A stretch of DNA of 64,000 bases from Bacteroidales bacterium (GTDB taxonomy: Bacteria; Bacteroidota; Bacteroidia; Bacteroidales; WCHB1-69): contig JAGCFD010000054.1 in NCBI GenBank assembly GCA_017650305.1, positions 1-64,000 of the forward strand. Direction: 5' to 3'. The notes beneath the pieces are model-generated. The model made no database searches. It had not been told where the DNA came from and worked only from the letters and a program-made list of their open reading frames with translations. Position 1 is the stretch's first letter; each line of letters starts with the position of its first letter. The position numbers and the translations under genes were made by a program. Shown here in pieces: positions 55,991 to 64,000 of the stretch.

Positions 55991-56467
55991 TTATTCTTCT
56001 TTGTTTAACTTATCTTTCCAGATCACTAATTTGGGAGCAAGAGGTTCTATATACTGATAGGCGATGGAAGTCTCTTTGGTCTCCTTTTTTATGATAATTT
56101 GTTTTTGATCTATCTTGTTGAGTAGTAAAAATATAATGCTGACCACCAGAACCACCTTGCAAATTCCAAAGCCGAGGCCCAACAGGTTGTCAACAATCTC
56201 GGGAATGGCGAGTTTAACAACTTTTTGCATGCCTTTTCCGGCCAGATGAACAAGGAAGAGCACCAGAAAAAACATAATGATGAAGGAGATGGGTTGAGCC
56301 ATGGGGATGTTTAGCCATTCTTCCAAGAGAAAGGAAAGATGTTTAGCAGCCCAAAAGCCAAGTATAAGTGCAATGACAGCGAAGACTTCATAAATCAATC
56401 CGTTGCGGAAGCCTTTAAAGCCCCACCAACACAATGGAATTAATACTATGAGATCCAGCCAGTTCAT
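55991..56467 (-). CDS. CvpA-family membrane protein
   Basis: 158 residues with four membrane helices. It starts NWLDLIVLIPLCWWGFKGFRNGLIYE and has the G/N-rich pattern of CvpA/colicin V production proteins, whose exact function is unknown. It starts 1 base after mlaF stops and is likely translated with it. Confidence 0.88.
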   Translation of the reverse strand: MNWLDLIVLIPLCWWGFKGFRNGLIYEVFAVIALILGFWAAKHLSFLLEEWLNIPMAQPISFIIMFFLVLFLVHLAGKGMQKVVKLAIPEIVDNLLGLGFGICKVVLVVSIIFLLLNKIDQKQIIIKKETKETSIAYQYIEPLAPKLVIWKDKLNKEE

Positions 56468-56468
56468 G

Positions 56469-57221
56469 TTAAAGGTTTTGTCGTATTCTTTGTGTCAAGG
56501 GTTGCGCATAGATGAAGTCGTTGAGCAAGTCATTGTCTGAAATCAACACATTGTCTTTGTTGCCGCGCCATTGAAGGTGTCCCTCGTAGATGAAGGAGAT
56601 GGTTTCCCCAATGGTGATGACGGAGTTGAGGTCATGGGTATTGACCACCGTGGTGATGTTGAGGTCGTGGGTGATGTCGGTGATGAGTTCGTCAATCAAG
56701 AGAGCTGTTTTGGGGTCGAGTCCCGAATTGGGCTCGTCACAGAATAGATAGCGGGGGTTGCAGGCAATGCCACGCGCAAAAGCCGCCCGCTTCTGCATGC
56801 CGCCACTCAGTTCTGCCGGATAGAGTTTGTTGACATTGTGCAAATCCACACGCTCCAGACAGAAGTTCACACGCTCCCGCTTCTCCTCCAGCGACATCTC
56901 CGTAAACATGTCCAAGGGAAACATCACATTTTCTTCAATTGTCATGGAGTCGAAAAGGGCGGAACCCTGAAACACCATGCCCATCTCTGCGCGCAGTGAA
57001 TGCTTGTCCTTGTCGGGCAGATCGTGGAAACTGCGCCCGTTATACAAAACCACCCCCGATTCTGGAGTGAAGAGGCCCACCAGGCATTTCAACAAGACCG
57101 TTTTGCCGGATCCGGAGCGTCCAATGATGAGGTTTACCTTTCCCTCTTCAAAGGTGGTATTGATATCAAACAAAACTTGTTTTTCACCGAAATATTTGCA
57201 GATATTGTTGACTTCTATCAT
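56469..57221 (-). CDS. mlaF: MlaF-type ABC transporter ATPase
   Basis: 250 residues. Walker A GRSGSGKT near residue 34, signature LSGGMQKRAAFARG near 140, Walker B LFCDEPNSGLDP near 160, followed by the His switch. With the adjacent MlaE permease it forms the inner-membrane part of a phospholipid-trafficking (Mla) system keeping outer-membrane lipid asymmetry. The MlaD lipid-binding subunit is not in the window. One base separates it from mlaE. Confidence 0.93.
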   Translation of the reverse strand: MIEVNNICKYFGEKQVLFDINTTFEEGKVNLIIGRSGSGKTVLLKCLVGLFTPESGVVLYNGRSFHDLPDKDKHSLRAEMGMVFQGSALFDSMTIEENVMFPLDMFTEMSLEEKRERVNFCLERVDLHNVNKLYPAELSGGMQKRAAFARGIACNPRYLFCDEPNSGLDPKTALLIDELITDITHDLNITTVVNTHDLNSVITIGETISFIYEGHLQWRGNKDNVLISDNDLLNDFIYAQPLTQRIRQNL

Positions 57222-57222
57222 A

Positions 57223-57966
57223 TTACAGCATTATTTGGGTGATGAGGACGTTCAATATGAGGATAATGAAACTGGAGACTACAATGCCCTGAGTGTTGGC
57301 CTTTCCGAGCTCCAGCGCGCCGCCGTCGATGCGGTAACCATAGAAGGCGGCCACCGAAGACATGACGAAGGCGAAGATGAAAGTCTTGGTGATGGCGTAA
57401 AAGATGTCGTAGGCGCGGAAGCAGTAGGTGAGGCCATCCATGAAATGGTAGGGGGTAATGCACCCTGTAATCCAGACGGTCAGAAAACCACCCACTAAAG
57501 CGAAAAAGATGCTGAAAATGATCAGGATAGGATTTACCACCATGGCAGACAGCACTTTCGGCAATACCAGGTAAGAGGCGGGATTGACACCCATAACCTC
57601 CAAAGCGTCTATCTGTTCTGTGACACGCATACTTCCAATTTCAGCAGTAATGCGGGAGCCCAAGTTACCCACCAGCAACAGACTGATGATGGTGGGACAG
57701 AGTTCCATCACGATGGAGGTTCGGGAAACAAAGCCCACTGTCCACGAAGGAATCCAGCTGCTCTCTATCTGCATGGCGGTCTGGGTGGTGATAACGCTAC
57801 CCATGGCGAGGGAGACGATACTGACAATCAACATGGATCCTATTCCCATAGATTCCATCTCAAAGACAAGCTTCTTGAAGAAAATCTTGGTTTTGTCCGG
57901 TTTGGAAAAAACCTTCCTCAAGAAGATGAAGTATTCGCCGATGATGGAAAGTGCATTCTTTAACAT
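57223..57966 (-). CDS. mlaE: MlaE-type ABC transporter permease
   Basis: 247 residues from the ATG at 57966; an ATG at 57978 would lie right at the expected transcript start. Six membrane helices and the MlaE blocks TLRVTEQIDAL-like SMRVTEQIDALEVMGVNP near 110 and LVLPKVLSAMVVNPIL. Partner of MlaF. Confidence 0.92.
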   Translation of the reverse strand: MLKNALSIIGEYFIFLRKVFSKPDKTKIFFKKLVFEMESMGIGSMLIVSIVSLAMGSVITTQTAMQIESSWIPSWTVGFVSRTSIVMELCPTIISLLLVGNLGSRITAEIGSMRVTEQIDALEVMGVNPASYLVLPKVLSAMVVNPILIIFSIFFALVGGFLTVWITGCITPYHFMDGLTYCFRAYDIFYAITKTFIFAFVMSSVAAFYGYRIDGGALELGKANTQGIVVSSFIILILNVLITQIML

Positions 57967-57983
57967 ATCTCTAAACAAGGCGG

Positions 57984-57991
57984 CAAAGGTA
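57984..57991 (-). promoter_or_regulatory. -7 promoter box of the mlaE-mlaF-cvpA operon
   Basis: CAAAGGTA is TACCTTTG on the minus strand; the transcript would start near 57978. Confidence 0.5.
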
Positions 57992-58026
57992 CATATTTTT
58001 TGATTTTTTTAGATGAATGTCTACAG

Positions 58027-58869
58027 TTATTTCAACAATCCTTTTAGCAGGAGTATTTCTTCAGCCCATAGATTCTCATCCGGAGTTTCGAGGATAAGGG
58101 GCATGTTGTCGAAGCGAGGGTCGTTCATGAAGCGCTCAAAGAAAGGCATCCCCAGGAGGCCCTTGCCAATGCTGTCGTGGCGGTCCACACGTGATGCCAA
58201 CTCCTTTTTAGTGTCATTAAGATGGATGGCTCTGAGGTAGTGGGCCCCTATGGTTTGATCAAATTCCGCAAAGGTGGCTCGATAGCCCTCTTCAGTTTTG
58301 AGATCGTAGCCGGCGGAATAGGTGTGGCAAGTGTCAAGACAGACGCCCACGCGACTCTTGTCCTCCACCTTGTCGATGATGATGGCGATATGTTCGAAGC
58401 TAAAGCCCACGTTAGAACCCTGCCCGGCAGTATTTTCAATCACTGCGGTAACACCCTCCGTCCGCTCCAAAGCCAGGTTGATGCTTTCAGCGATGCGATT
58501 CAGGCATTTGTCGAGCGGAATCTGGTTTAGATGGCTGCCCGGGTGAAAGTTGAGCATCTTAAGTCCAAGTTGTTCACAACGTTTCATCTCATCGAAAAAG
58601 GCATTGCGAGACTTCCCGATCAACGTATCGTCAGGTTGTCCGAGGTTGATGAGATAGCTGTCGTGCGGCAAAATATAATCGGAAATGATACCTGCCTCCT
58701 CGCAGTTGGCCTTAAAGAGTTCAATGCTTTTGTTTGTGAGAGGTGGCGAAACCCATTGTCGTTGGTTCTTTGTGAACAGGGCAAATGCGCTGGCACCTAC
58801 CGCCTTGGCATTCAACGGTGCGTTCTCTACGCCGCCAGAAGCACTCACATGAGGTCCTATGTATTTCAT
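58027..58869 (-). CDS. nfo: Deoxyribonuclease IV (AP endonuclease family 2)
   Basis: 280 residues. [14 protein letters not shown] at residue 5, [54 protein letters not shown] and LILETPDE carry the trinuclear zinc ligands of endonuclease IV. It cuts at abasic sites in base-excision repair. It starts 2 bases after the upstream beta-barrel gene stops. Confidence 0.97.
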   Translation of the reverse strand: MKYIGPHVSASGGVENAPLNAKAVGASAFALFTKNQRQWVSPPLTNKSIELFKANCEEAGIISDYILPHDSYLINLGQPDDTLIGKSRNAFFDEMKRCEQLGLKMLNFHPGSHLNQIPLDKCLNRIAESINLALERTEGVTAVIENTAGQGSNVGFSFEHIAIIIDKVEDKSRVGVCLDTCHTYSAGYDLKTEEGYRATFAEFDQTIGAHYLRAIHLNDTKKELASRVDRHDSIGKGLLGMPFFERFMNDPRFDNMPLILETPDENLWAEEILLLKGLLK

Positions 58870-58871
58870 AA

Positions 58872-59666
58872 TCAGTTTATTTTGTATCCAACCATAATCT
58901 GGAAACTGAACAGTCGCTCTATATAGTTTTCGCCTGCAAACTTGGTGTTCATCATATTTGTCAAGCCAAAGTCCACGTGTGCGCCAAAGTAGAATTTAAA
59001 CACTTGATATCCAGCTTCTGCTGCGATGCCCATGTTGAAGCGTTTGAGGATGTTGCCGCGATAGAGCGGATATTTGGAGGTATAGTCATCATTGTCAATG
59101 TGATAGAAGAGATATTTGCTGTCGTTCAGGAATGGATCGAAGTGGCCGGAAATAATGTAGTTGGTGGAGCTCGCAGCGGGATCCTTGACTACGGCGGAAG
59201 CGTCATAGACAATCTGTCCGCTCAACGCAATATCAGTAAAGAGACCCAAACCCGCAACGAAATGGTTGCTTTCCAGCGATGAGTGATAATAGAGCATCAA
59301 CGGGATCTTGACACGGTTCATCTTGTACATGTTTTCGGATGCAATAGAGATCTGTTTGGACTCCTGTTCAAAGATTGCGGTCTGAACCTGATGGAGCCGT
59401 TGCCAACCATACATCAAGCCTGTTTGCAGGAACAGTCTGTCTTTCATCTGTATGTCAACAATCAGTCCAGCCGTCACGCCCAATTTAAGCTGCTCGGAGG
59501 CACCATAGCCGAAAGCGGCCTGGGCGTCGATGGTGGATTTCGGAATCAGCATGGTGGTGCCACTGAGGCCTACCCTTGCTGACAGTTGTACCCGTTGTGT
59601 CTCTTCTTGTGCTTGTATGGCTGACAGAAAACAAACCAAGGTAAAAAATAAAGCAAATTTTTTCAT
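58872..59666 (-). CDS. Outer-membrane beta-barrel protein
   Basis: 264 residues. Signal peptide about 1-19 (CFLSAIQAQ), then alternating beta-strand segments ([44 protein letters not shown]) ending in [10 protein letters not shown], a typical PorT/OmpW-like eight-stranded barrel. Its start overlaps the rsmE stop (ATGA). Function unknown. Confidence 0.8.
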   Translation of the reverse strand: MKKFALFFTLVCFLSAIQAQEETQRVQLSARVGLSGTTMLIPKSTIDAQAAFGYGASEQLKLGVTAGLIVDIQMKDRLFLQTGLMYGWQRLHQVQTAIFEQESKQISIASENMYKMNRVKIPLMLYYHSSLESNHFVAGLGLFTDIALSGQIVYDASAVVKDPAASSTNYIISGHFDPFLNDSKYLFYHIDNDDYTSKYPLYRGNILKRFNMGIAAEAGYQVFKFYFGAHVDFGLTNMMNTKFAGENYIERLFSFQIMVGYKIN

Positions 59667-60409
59667 ATCTGAGGTTTTTGATTATTATTCAAGACAGGAT
59701 TTGAAGAACATTCGTGTATTGCAGCTGCCAGGCACCCATAAAGACCGGCGGTTTCTGTGCGCAACCGGCGGTTGCCGAGCTTCACCTCCATGTAACCGGA
59801 TTGTCGCGCCAAGACGATCTCTTCGGTGCTGAAATCCCCTTCCGGACCGATTAACAATATCATCTCGGAAAATTGTCGCGGCATGTCCACCAGTTGCCGT
59901 TGGTTGTTTTCATCACACCAAGCGATAAACTTATCGGCTTGAGTATCTTTGTTTTGCTGTATAAAATCCGTGAATTTCATCATCTTGAGCGGCGGTAACC
60001 AAGTAGTTTGCGACTGCTTCAAGGCGGCAATGGACAGCCGTTGCATGCGGTCGAGGTTGAGGTGCGTGCGCTCGGAGTGGTCGCACTGCAGGAATGTGAG
60101 CGAGCAGATGCCGATTTCGATGGCTTTCTCCAGCAGCCATTCCATGCGATCGGCGTTCTTGGTGGGCGCAATGGCAAGATGCAATCCGTTATGGATGAGG
60201 AGATTGTCAGCGATAGCTTCGCGGATTTCCAAGAGACACTTTTGGGGATGCGCTTCGGTGACCACAGCCTCCGCGAGGTGACCGCAGCCGTCCGTCACAC
60301 GCACAACATCGCCTTCGCGATGGCGCATCACACGCACGCAATGCTCTGATTCTTCGTTGCTTAAGGTTACGAAGGGTTGGGTTATATCGGGGGAGTAGAA
60401 GTGATGCAT
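59663..60409 (-). CDS. rsmE: 16S rRNA m3U1498 methyltransferase RsmE
   Basis: 248 residues from the ATG at 60409 (HHFYSPDI). A longer frame to 60445 would begin upstream of the -7 box at 60435-60442, so the shorter start is chosen. The SPOUT knot is seen in LLIGPEGDFSTEE and LGNRRLRTETA. It methylates U1498 of 16S rRNA. First gene of rsmE, beta-barrel, nfo. Confidence 0.95.
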   Translation of the reverse strand: MHHFYSPDITQPFVTLSNEESEHCVRVMRHREGDVVRVTDGCGHLAEAVVTEAHPQKCLLEIREAIADNLLIHNGLHLAIAPTKNADRMEWLLEKAIEIGICSLTFLQCDHSERTHLNLDRMQRLSIAALKQSQTTWLPPLKMMKFTDFIQQNKDTQADKFIAWCDENNQRQLVDMPRQFSEMILLIGPEGDFSTEEIVLARQSGYMEVKLGNRRLRTETAGLYGCLAAAIHECSSNPVLNNNQKPQI

Positions 60410-60434
60410 GATAATATCCAAACAGATGATAGCG

Positions 60435-60442
60435 CAAAAGTA
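60435..60442 (-). promoter_or_regulatory. -7 promoter box of rsmE
   Basis: CAAAAGTA is TACTTTTG on the minus strand, 26 bases before the chosen rsmE start. Confidence 0.55.
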
Positions 60443-60563
60443 CACAATTTATTCATTTTATTTCAATCCCGCCATCCTATTGACCTTATATTTTGGATTA
60501 AAAAACCCGTAAACCTACGGCATGTGGAAAAAAAACCAGACATCAGAAATTCTACAAAGACCC

Positions 60564-62459
60564 TCAGCTCTCCTTCTCCGACAATTCCATCCAGCGTTCG
60601 GTTTTTTCATCCAATAATGCGGAGATTTCGGCGTAGCGTCTACCCCAGGCGGCAAAGTCGTCGGCAGAGCCCTGCCCCGCGCTCATCTTGGCCTCTATGT
60701 CCGCTTTTTCCTGCTCCAGGTTTGCAATCTCCAGTTCCAGTTCTTCCAGCTCTTTTTTTTCCTTGTAAGTCAGCTTGTTGGCATTGGTGGTGCGGGTAGG
60801 CTTGACGGGCGTTTCCTGTTCCCGAAGCAGCTTTTCAGCCCGCTTCTGAATTTTCAAAGCCTTGTTTTTGGCCAGGCGGTACTCGGTATAGTTGCCGTAA
60901 TAGTCCTTGATTTTGCCATCCCCTTCAAAAACGAAGATGTGGTCCACCAACTTGTTCATGAGCCAGCGGTCGTGGGAGACGATAATCATACAACCTTCGA
61001 AATTGGTGAGGAAGTCTTCCAACAAGTTGAGAGTGTCGATGTCGAAGTCGTTGGTGGGCTCGTCGAGGATAAGGAAATTTGGATTTTTTAACAGCGTAAT
61101 GAGTAGGTGGAGTTTACGGCGCTCGCCCCCGCTAAGATCTTCATAATAGGTGTATTGCTGACTAAAAGGAAAGCCAAAGTGGTTAAGAAACTGGGCTGCA
61201 CTGATGTAATTGCCGTTCTCCATGCGTATTACTTCCGCCTGTTCCTTGACCAACTCCAGCACGATTTTATTGCCTGGATAGGTGAAATCGTTTTGAGAGA
61301 AGTAGCCGAATTGGATAGTGAGTCCGGGGGTGATCTTGCCACCATCTGGTTTCACTTCGCCCATAATCATCTTCAGGAAGGTGCTCTTGCCTGTCCCGTT
61401 TTTACCCACAATACCGCATTTCTCTCCCCTTTTGAAGATATATGAAAAGTCTTTGATGATGGTTTGATCGGGGTAGGAGAAATCCAGATGGCTGATTTCC
61501 AATATTTTGTGTCCGATTCGTTCCGATTGGACCTTGAAGGCTTCGGGGGCGGCCTCTACTTTGCGATTGACCTGTTCTTGCAGTTTCTCGAAGTTGTTGA
61601 TGCGAGCACGGGCTTTGGTGGTGCGGGCCTGCGGGGAGGTGTGCACCCACTCCAACTCTCGCCGATAGAGGTTGCGCAGACGCTCGTGCTCGGCTGACTC
61701 GTTAGCCAGACGCTCAGCCTTTTTTTCAACAAAATAGTCGTATTTTCCCTTGTAATGATAAAGGTTTCCGTTGCTCAGCTCAAAGATGTCGCTGCATACA
61801 TTGTCCAAAAAGGCCCGGTCGTGGGTGACCATCAGAAGCGTAATGTTGGCGGAGGAGAGGTAACCCTCCAACCATTCAATCATCTCCACATCGAGGTGGT
61901 TGGTGGGCTCGTCAAGGATGAGTAGGTCGGTGTCGGCAATCAAAGCTTTTGCCAGGGCGGTCTTCTTTCGTTGTCCACCCGACAATTCATTGATATTCTT
62001 GAAGATATTGTCAATCCCGAATCGGGAAAGGATCTCCTTGATTTTGGATTCGTAATCCCAGGCATGGAGTCGGTCCATTTCAAGGACGGCGTTATCCATG
62101 CGTTCCTGGGGCACTTGGTCGTGACGGCCGCGTTCCAACAGGGAGACACAGGTCTCGTACTCCTTAACAGCCTGTACAATAGGGGTTTCCTCGCGAAAAA
62201 GATTCTCTATCACAGAATCATCTTCGTTGAAGTTGTCCATTTGGGGCAAGTAGGATACGGTTATGTCATTACGTATCACCACTTCGCCGGAGTCTGGAGA
62301 ATCCAATCCGGCAATAATATTGAGAAGGGTGCTTTTTCCCGTTCCATTATGGGCAATAAGGGCACTCTTCTGTCCCTTCTCAAGACCGAAGGTGATGTTT
62401 TGGAACAGGAGTTTCTCCCCAACTGTTTTGGATAGATTGTTGACAGTTAGATAGTTCAT
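60564..62459 (-). CDS. ABC-F family ATPase (Uup-like)
   Basis: 631 residues. Two ATPase domains: Walker A AHNGTGKST near 38 and VGKNGTGKST near 347; signatures LSGGQRKKTALAKAL and LSGGERRKLHLLITLL; Walker B LILDEPTNHLD and LILDEPTNDFD. The linker between them (about 225-310) and a Lys/Glu-rich C-terminal coiled coil (about 560-631) are typical of Uup. No membrane domain, so it acts on ribosomes or DNA rather than transport. Confidence 0.93.
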   Translation of the reverse strand: MNYLTVNNLSKTVGEKLLFQNITFGLEKGQKSALIAHNGTGKSTLLNIIAGLDSPDSGEVVIRNDITVSYLPQMDNFNEDDSVIENLFREETPIVQAVKEYETCVSLLERGRHDQVPQERMDNAVLEMDRLHAWDYESKIKEILSRFGIDNIFKNINELSGGQRKKTALAKALIADTDLLILDEPTNHLDVEMIEWLEGYLSSANITLLMVTHDRAFLDNVCSDIFELSNGNLYHYKGKYDYFVEKKAERLANESAEHERLRNLYRRELEWVHTSPQARTTKARARINNFEKLQEQVNRKVEAAPEAFKVQSERIGHKILEISHLDFSYPDQTIIKDFSYIFKRGEKCGIVGKNGTGKSTFLKMIMGEVKPDGGKITPGLTIQFGYFSQNDFTYPGNKIVLELVKEQAEVIRMENGNYISAAQFLNHFGFPFSQQYTYYEDLSGGERRKLHLLITLLKNPNFLILDEPTNDFDIDTLNLLEDFLTNFEGCMIIVSHDRWLMNKLVDHIFVFEGDGKIKDYYGNYTEYRLAKNKALKIQKRAEKLLREQETPVKPTRTTNANKLTYKEKKELEELELEIANLEQEKADIEAKMSAGQGSADDFAAWGRRYAEISALLDEKTERWMELSEKES

Positions 62460-62462
62460 GCA

Positions 62463-62516
62463 AGCCTTTGGCCATTAGCTTTTGGCCAATAGCTCACAGC
62501 TAATAGCCAACAGCTT
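62463..62516. repeat. AGCC/GGCT repeat R4
   Basis: Words GCCATTAGC, GGCCAATAGC and GCTAATAGCC alternate in both orientations, filling the 68-base gap between the ABC-F gene start and the ridA stop. Confidence 0.6.
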
Positions 62517-62527
62517 ACTATCCATAA

Positions 62528-62902
62528 CTATTTTACGGCAATGACTTCTATCTCGACCATCACACCCTTAGGCAGGTCTTTGACTGCGAAGGCAGCGCGG
62601 GCGGGTGGGTTGGAGGGGAATCGGGTGGCGTAGACCTCGTTCATGGCGCCAAAGTTGGCGATGTCGCTGAGCAGACAGGTGGTCTTCACCACGTTGTCGA
62701 AGGTGTAGCCAGCCTTGTCAAGAATGGCGGCGATGTTTTTCATCACCTGTTCGGTTTGGGCGGTGATGCCTTCAGGAACGGTGCCGGTGGCGGGGTTCAC
62801 AGGAATTTGACCGGAGATAAACAACATGCCATTGGCTTCAATAGCTTGACTGTAGGGGCCGATGGCGGCAGGAGCATGCTCAGTGTGGATTACGTTCTTC
62901 AT
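62528..62902 (-). CDS. ridA: RidA-family reactive enamine/imine deaminase
   Basis: 124 residues. HTEHAPAAIGPYSQAIEANG, then FISGQIPVNPATG, and the conserved arginine in PARAAFAVKDLP. It hydrolyses 2-aminoacrylate and related enamines. Cytoplasmic trimer in the family. Own promoter. Confidence 0.96.
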   Translation of the reverse strand: MKNVIHTEHAPAAIGPYSQAIEANGMLFISGQIPVNPATGTVPEGITAQTEQVMKNIAAILDKAGYTFDNVVKTTCLLSDIANFGAMNEVYATRFPSNPPARAAFAVKDLPKGVMVEIEVIAVK

Positions 62903-62956
62903 AGTGATTTTTTATATTTATAAGTTTTTGTGGAACACCATGTCCCAACGAAGCGG

Positions 62957-62964
62957 CAAATGTA
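62957..62964 (-). promoter_or_regulatory. -7 promoter box of ridA
   Basis: CAAATGTA is TACATTTG on the minus strand, 55 bases before the start codon. Confidence 0.5.
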
Positions 62965-63054
62965 CATAAATTTCAAATACACTCCAACAAATGTGTTTGT
63001 CAGCGATGCTTTTGAAAAAAGCAAAAAGAGCAGTATTTACACCAACTTTTTTTG

Positions 63055-63062
63055 TACTTTTG
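63055..63062 (+). promoter_or_regulatory. -7 promoter box of the hydrogenase-maturation operon
   Basis: TACTTTTG followed by CCGC; the leader is about 62 bases to the ATG at 63131. Confidence 0.55.
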
Positions 63063-63130
63063 CCGCGTCATTCGGGACCGCAAGTTTCGCGTGACCTTAA
63101 CAAGTTTAACCTAATCCAAAAGAGACTCTA

Positions 63131-63382
63131 ATGGAGAAGAGAATAGGCACCATTACGGTGTTCATTTACAATCGTGCGACCGCTTCGCAAATCAACAGCA
63201 TTATTTCCCAACATGCCGCCATTATAGTGGCACGTCAAGGTTTGCCCTTTCGAGAGAGCACTTTGTCGGTCATCTCTATCATTGTTGAAGGAGAGGCCGA
63301 CCAGATCAACGCCCTTTCCGGGAAACTTGGCAAGTTGCCCGACGTGGAAGTCAAGGCAGTCATGGCTAAAAACCAAAATTAA
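63131..63382 (+). CDS. TM1266-type iron-only hydrogenase system regulator
   Basis: 83 residues. Small ACT-like/ferredoxin-fold protein: KRIGTITVFIYNRATASQIN, then ISQHAAIIVARQGLPFRE and LSGKLGKLPDVEVKAVMAKN match the putative iron-only hydrogenase system regulator family, similar in fold to NikR's ligand-binding half. It lies 27 bases before hydG. Its DNA- or metal-binding role has not been shown in the family, as far as I know. Confidence 0.9.
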   Translation: MEKRIGTITVFIYNRATASQINSIISQHAAIIVARQGLPFRESTLSVISIIVEGEADQINALSGKLGKLPDVEVKAVMAKNQN

Positions 63383-63409
63383 GAATTATTCACACTAAAA
63401 CTATATATT

Positions 63410-64000
63410 ATGCAATTCAATCCAGAGAAATGTCGGATTCCCGATGAAATAGGAAAACCCTTTATTGATGAACAGGAAATTTGGGATTACATCAACCAAA
63501 CAGAAAGTACGCCAGAGCGTGTGCGCGCCATTATCCAGAAGTCACTTGACAAGAATCGTCTTACCATGGAAGAAACGGCGGTTTTGGTTAACACCACCGA
63601 TCCTGAGTTGGTGGAGGAAATCAAAGAGGGTGCCCGTGAATTGAAGCGCCGCGTGTATGGCAACCGCATCGTTTTATTCGCCCCGCTGTATGTAGGTAAT
63701 TATTGTATTAATAATTGCAAATATTGTGGCTTCCGTTCCTCTAACAAAGAACAAGTGCGCACCACGTTGACCGATGAAGAGTTGGTGCACAATGTGGAAG
63801 CTCTTGAGGAAGACGGGCAAAAACGTCTGATTTTGGTCTACGGAGAGTCTCCGAAATATTCTCCTGAATACATTGCCCACACGGTGAAGCTGACATACGC
63901 CACCAAGAAAAACAACGGCTCCATCCGTCGTGTCAATATCAATGCCGCCCCGTTGGATGTGGAGGGATTCCGCACGGTGAAAGAGGCCGGCATAGGCACA
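63410..64000 (+). CDS. hydG: [FeFe] hydrogenase H-cluster maturase HydG (C-terminus beyond window edge)
   Basis: 197 residues visible from the ATG at 63410 to the window end. The radical-SAM cluster motif is at C99-C103-C106 (NYCINNCKYCGFRSSN), preceded by RIVLFAPLYVGN. It is related to ThiH and splits tyrosine to make the CO and CN ligands of the hydrogenase H-cluster. The TM1266-type regulator directly upstream separates HydG from ThiH. HydE, HydF and the hydrogenase should lie nearby outside the window. Confidence 0.95.
   Translation, partial: MQFNPEKCRIPDEIGKPFIDEQEIWDYINQTESTPERVRAIIQKSLDKNRLTMEETAVLVNTTDPELVEEIKEGARELKRRVYGNRIVLFAPLYVGNYCINNCKYCGFRSSNKEQVRTTLTDEELVHNVEALEEDGQKRLILVYGESPKYSPEYIAHTVKLTYATKKNNGSIRRVNINAAPLDVEGFRTVKEAGIGT

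Noticed and set aside
63410..64000. ThiH (thiazole synthesis) instead of HydG
   Set aside because: The TM1266-type regulator directly upstream and the N-terminal sequence fit the hydrogenase maturase; no thi genes nearby.

Overview
The window is a 64 kb piece of a Bacteroidota chromosome, most likely order Bacteroidales and an anaerobic fermenter. Evidence: many promoters with the Bacteroides-type -7 box TAnnTTTG; several secreted proteins with T9SS type A C-terminal sorting domains plus one CHU_C (gliding-motility-associated) domain; family-restricted genes (DUF4175, GSCFA, long NusB, DUF1573); methylmalonyl-CoA mutase small subunit, acetate kinase, rubrerythrin, and the [FeFe]-hydrogenase maturase HydG at the right edge. 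The species cannot be named from the sequence alone. It looks like core chromosome, with no phage, plasmid, transposase or CRISPR.

Layout. 0-5 kb (minus): a tandem pair of secreted proteins of unknown function, a GSCFA protein and a UvrD/PcrA helicase. 5-6.6 kb (plus): an ECF sigma factor overlapping a one-pass membrane protein with a CHU_C domain, a likely sigma/anti-sigma pair. 6.6-9.3 kb (minus): mutA coupled to a BtuF-like lipoprotein. 9.5-13 kb (plus): T9SS-exported endonuclease I, a decayed hsp20 gene cut by a small inverted-repeat element, and a BspA-like leucine-rich-repeat protein behind a duplicated promoter. 13.5-16.4 kb (minus): guaB and carboxynorspermidine synthase. 16.7-17.7 kb (plus): an orphan LytTR regulator and tRNA-Arg(CCT). 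18.4-27.1 kb (minus): a tightly packed operon rpiB, lutB-like, DUF4175, unknown, SGNH hydrolase, ybeY, mnmG.

At 27.1-27.7 kb lies an AT-rich 550-base gap where coding polarity turns from minus to plus, a possible replication origin. 27.7-33.4 kb (plus): CarboxypepD-reg protein, small membrane protein, MFS transporter, lytic transglycosylase, CoA-disulfide-reductase/rhodanese fusion. 33.8-36.1 kb: divergent gapA and ackA. 36.8-41.4 kb (minus): C10 (SpeB-type) protease, purM, queA. 41.5-52.8 kb (plus): alkaline phosphatase, a coiled-coil membrane protein, nusB-DUF1573-yajC-YbbR, thioredoxin, POT transporter, OmpA/TPR lipoprotein, HAD phosphatase, SPOR protein, folD. 52.8-62.9 kb (minus): rubrerythrin, small lipoprotein, sufE, M6 protease, cvpA, mlaF, mlaE, nfo, a beta-barrel protein, rsmE, ABC-F ATPase, ridA. 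63.1 kb to the end (plus): TM1266-type regulator and hydG.

The least explained material is non-coding: a three-copy repeat family (about 330-530 bp, inverted termini), each copy sitting between convergent gene ends; a second family of short AGCC/GGCT palindromes at gene ends; a 99-bp inverted-repeat element that starts exactly where hsp20 homology stops; and a 12-bp long-range stem in the leader of the sigma-factor gene. Five T9SS-type cargo proteins occur here but no recognisable T9SS translocon gene.
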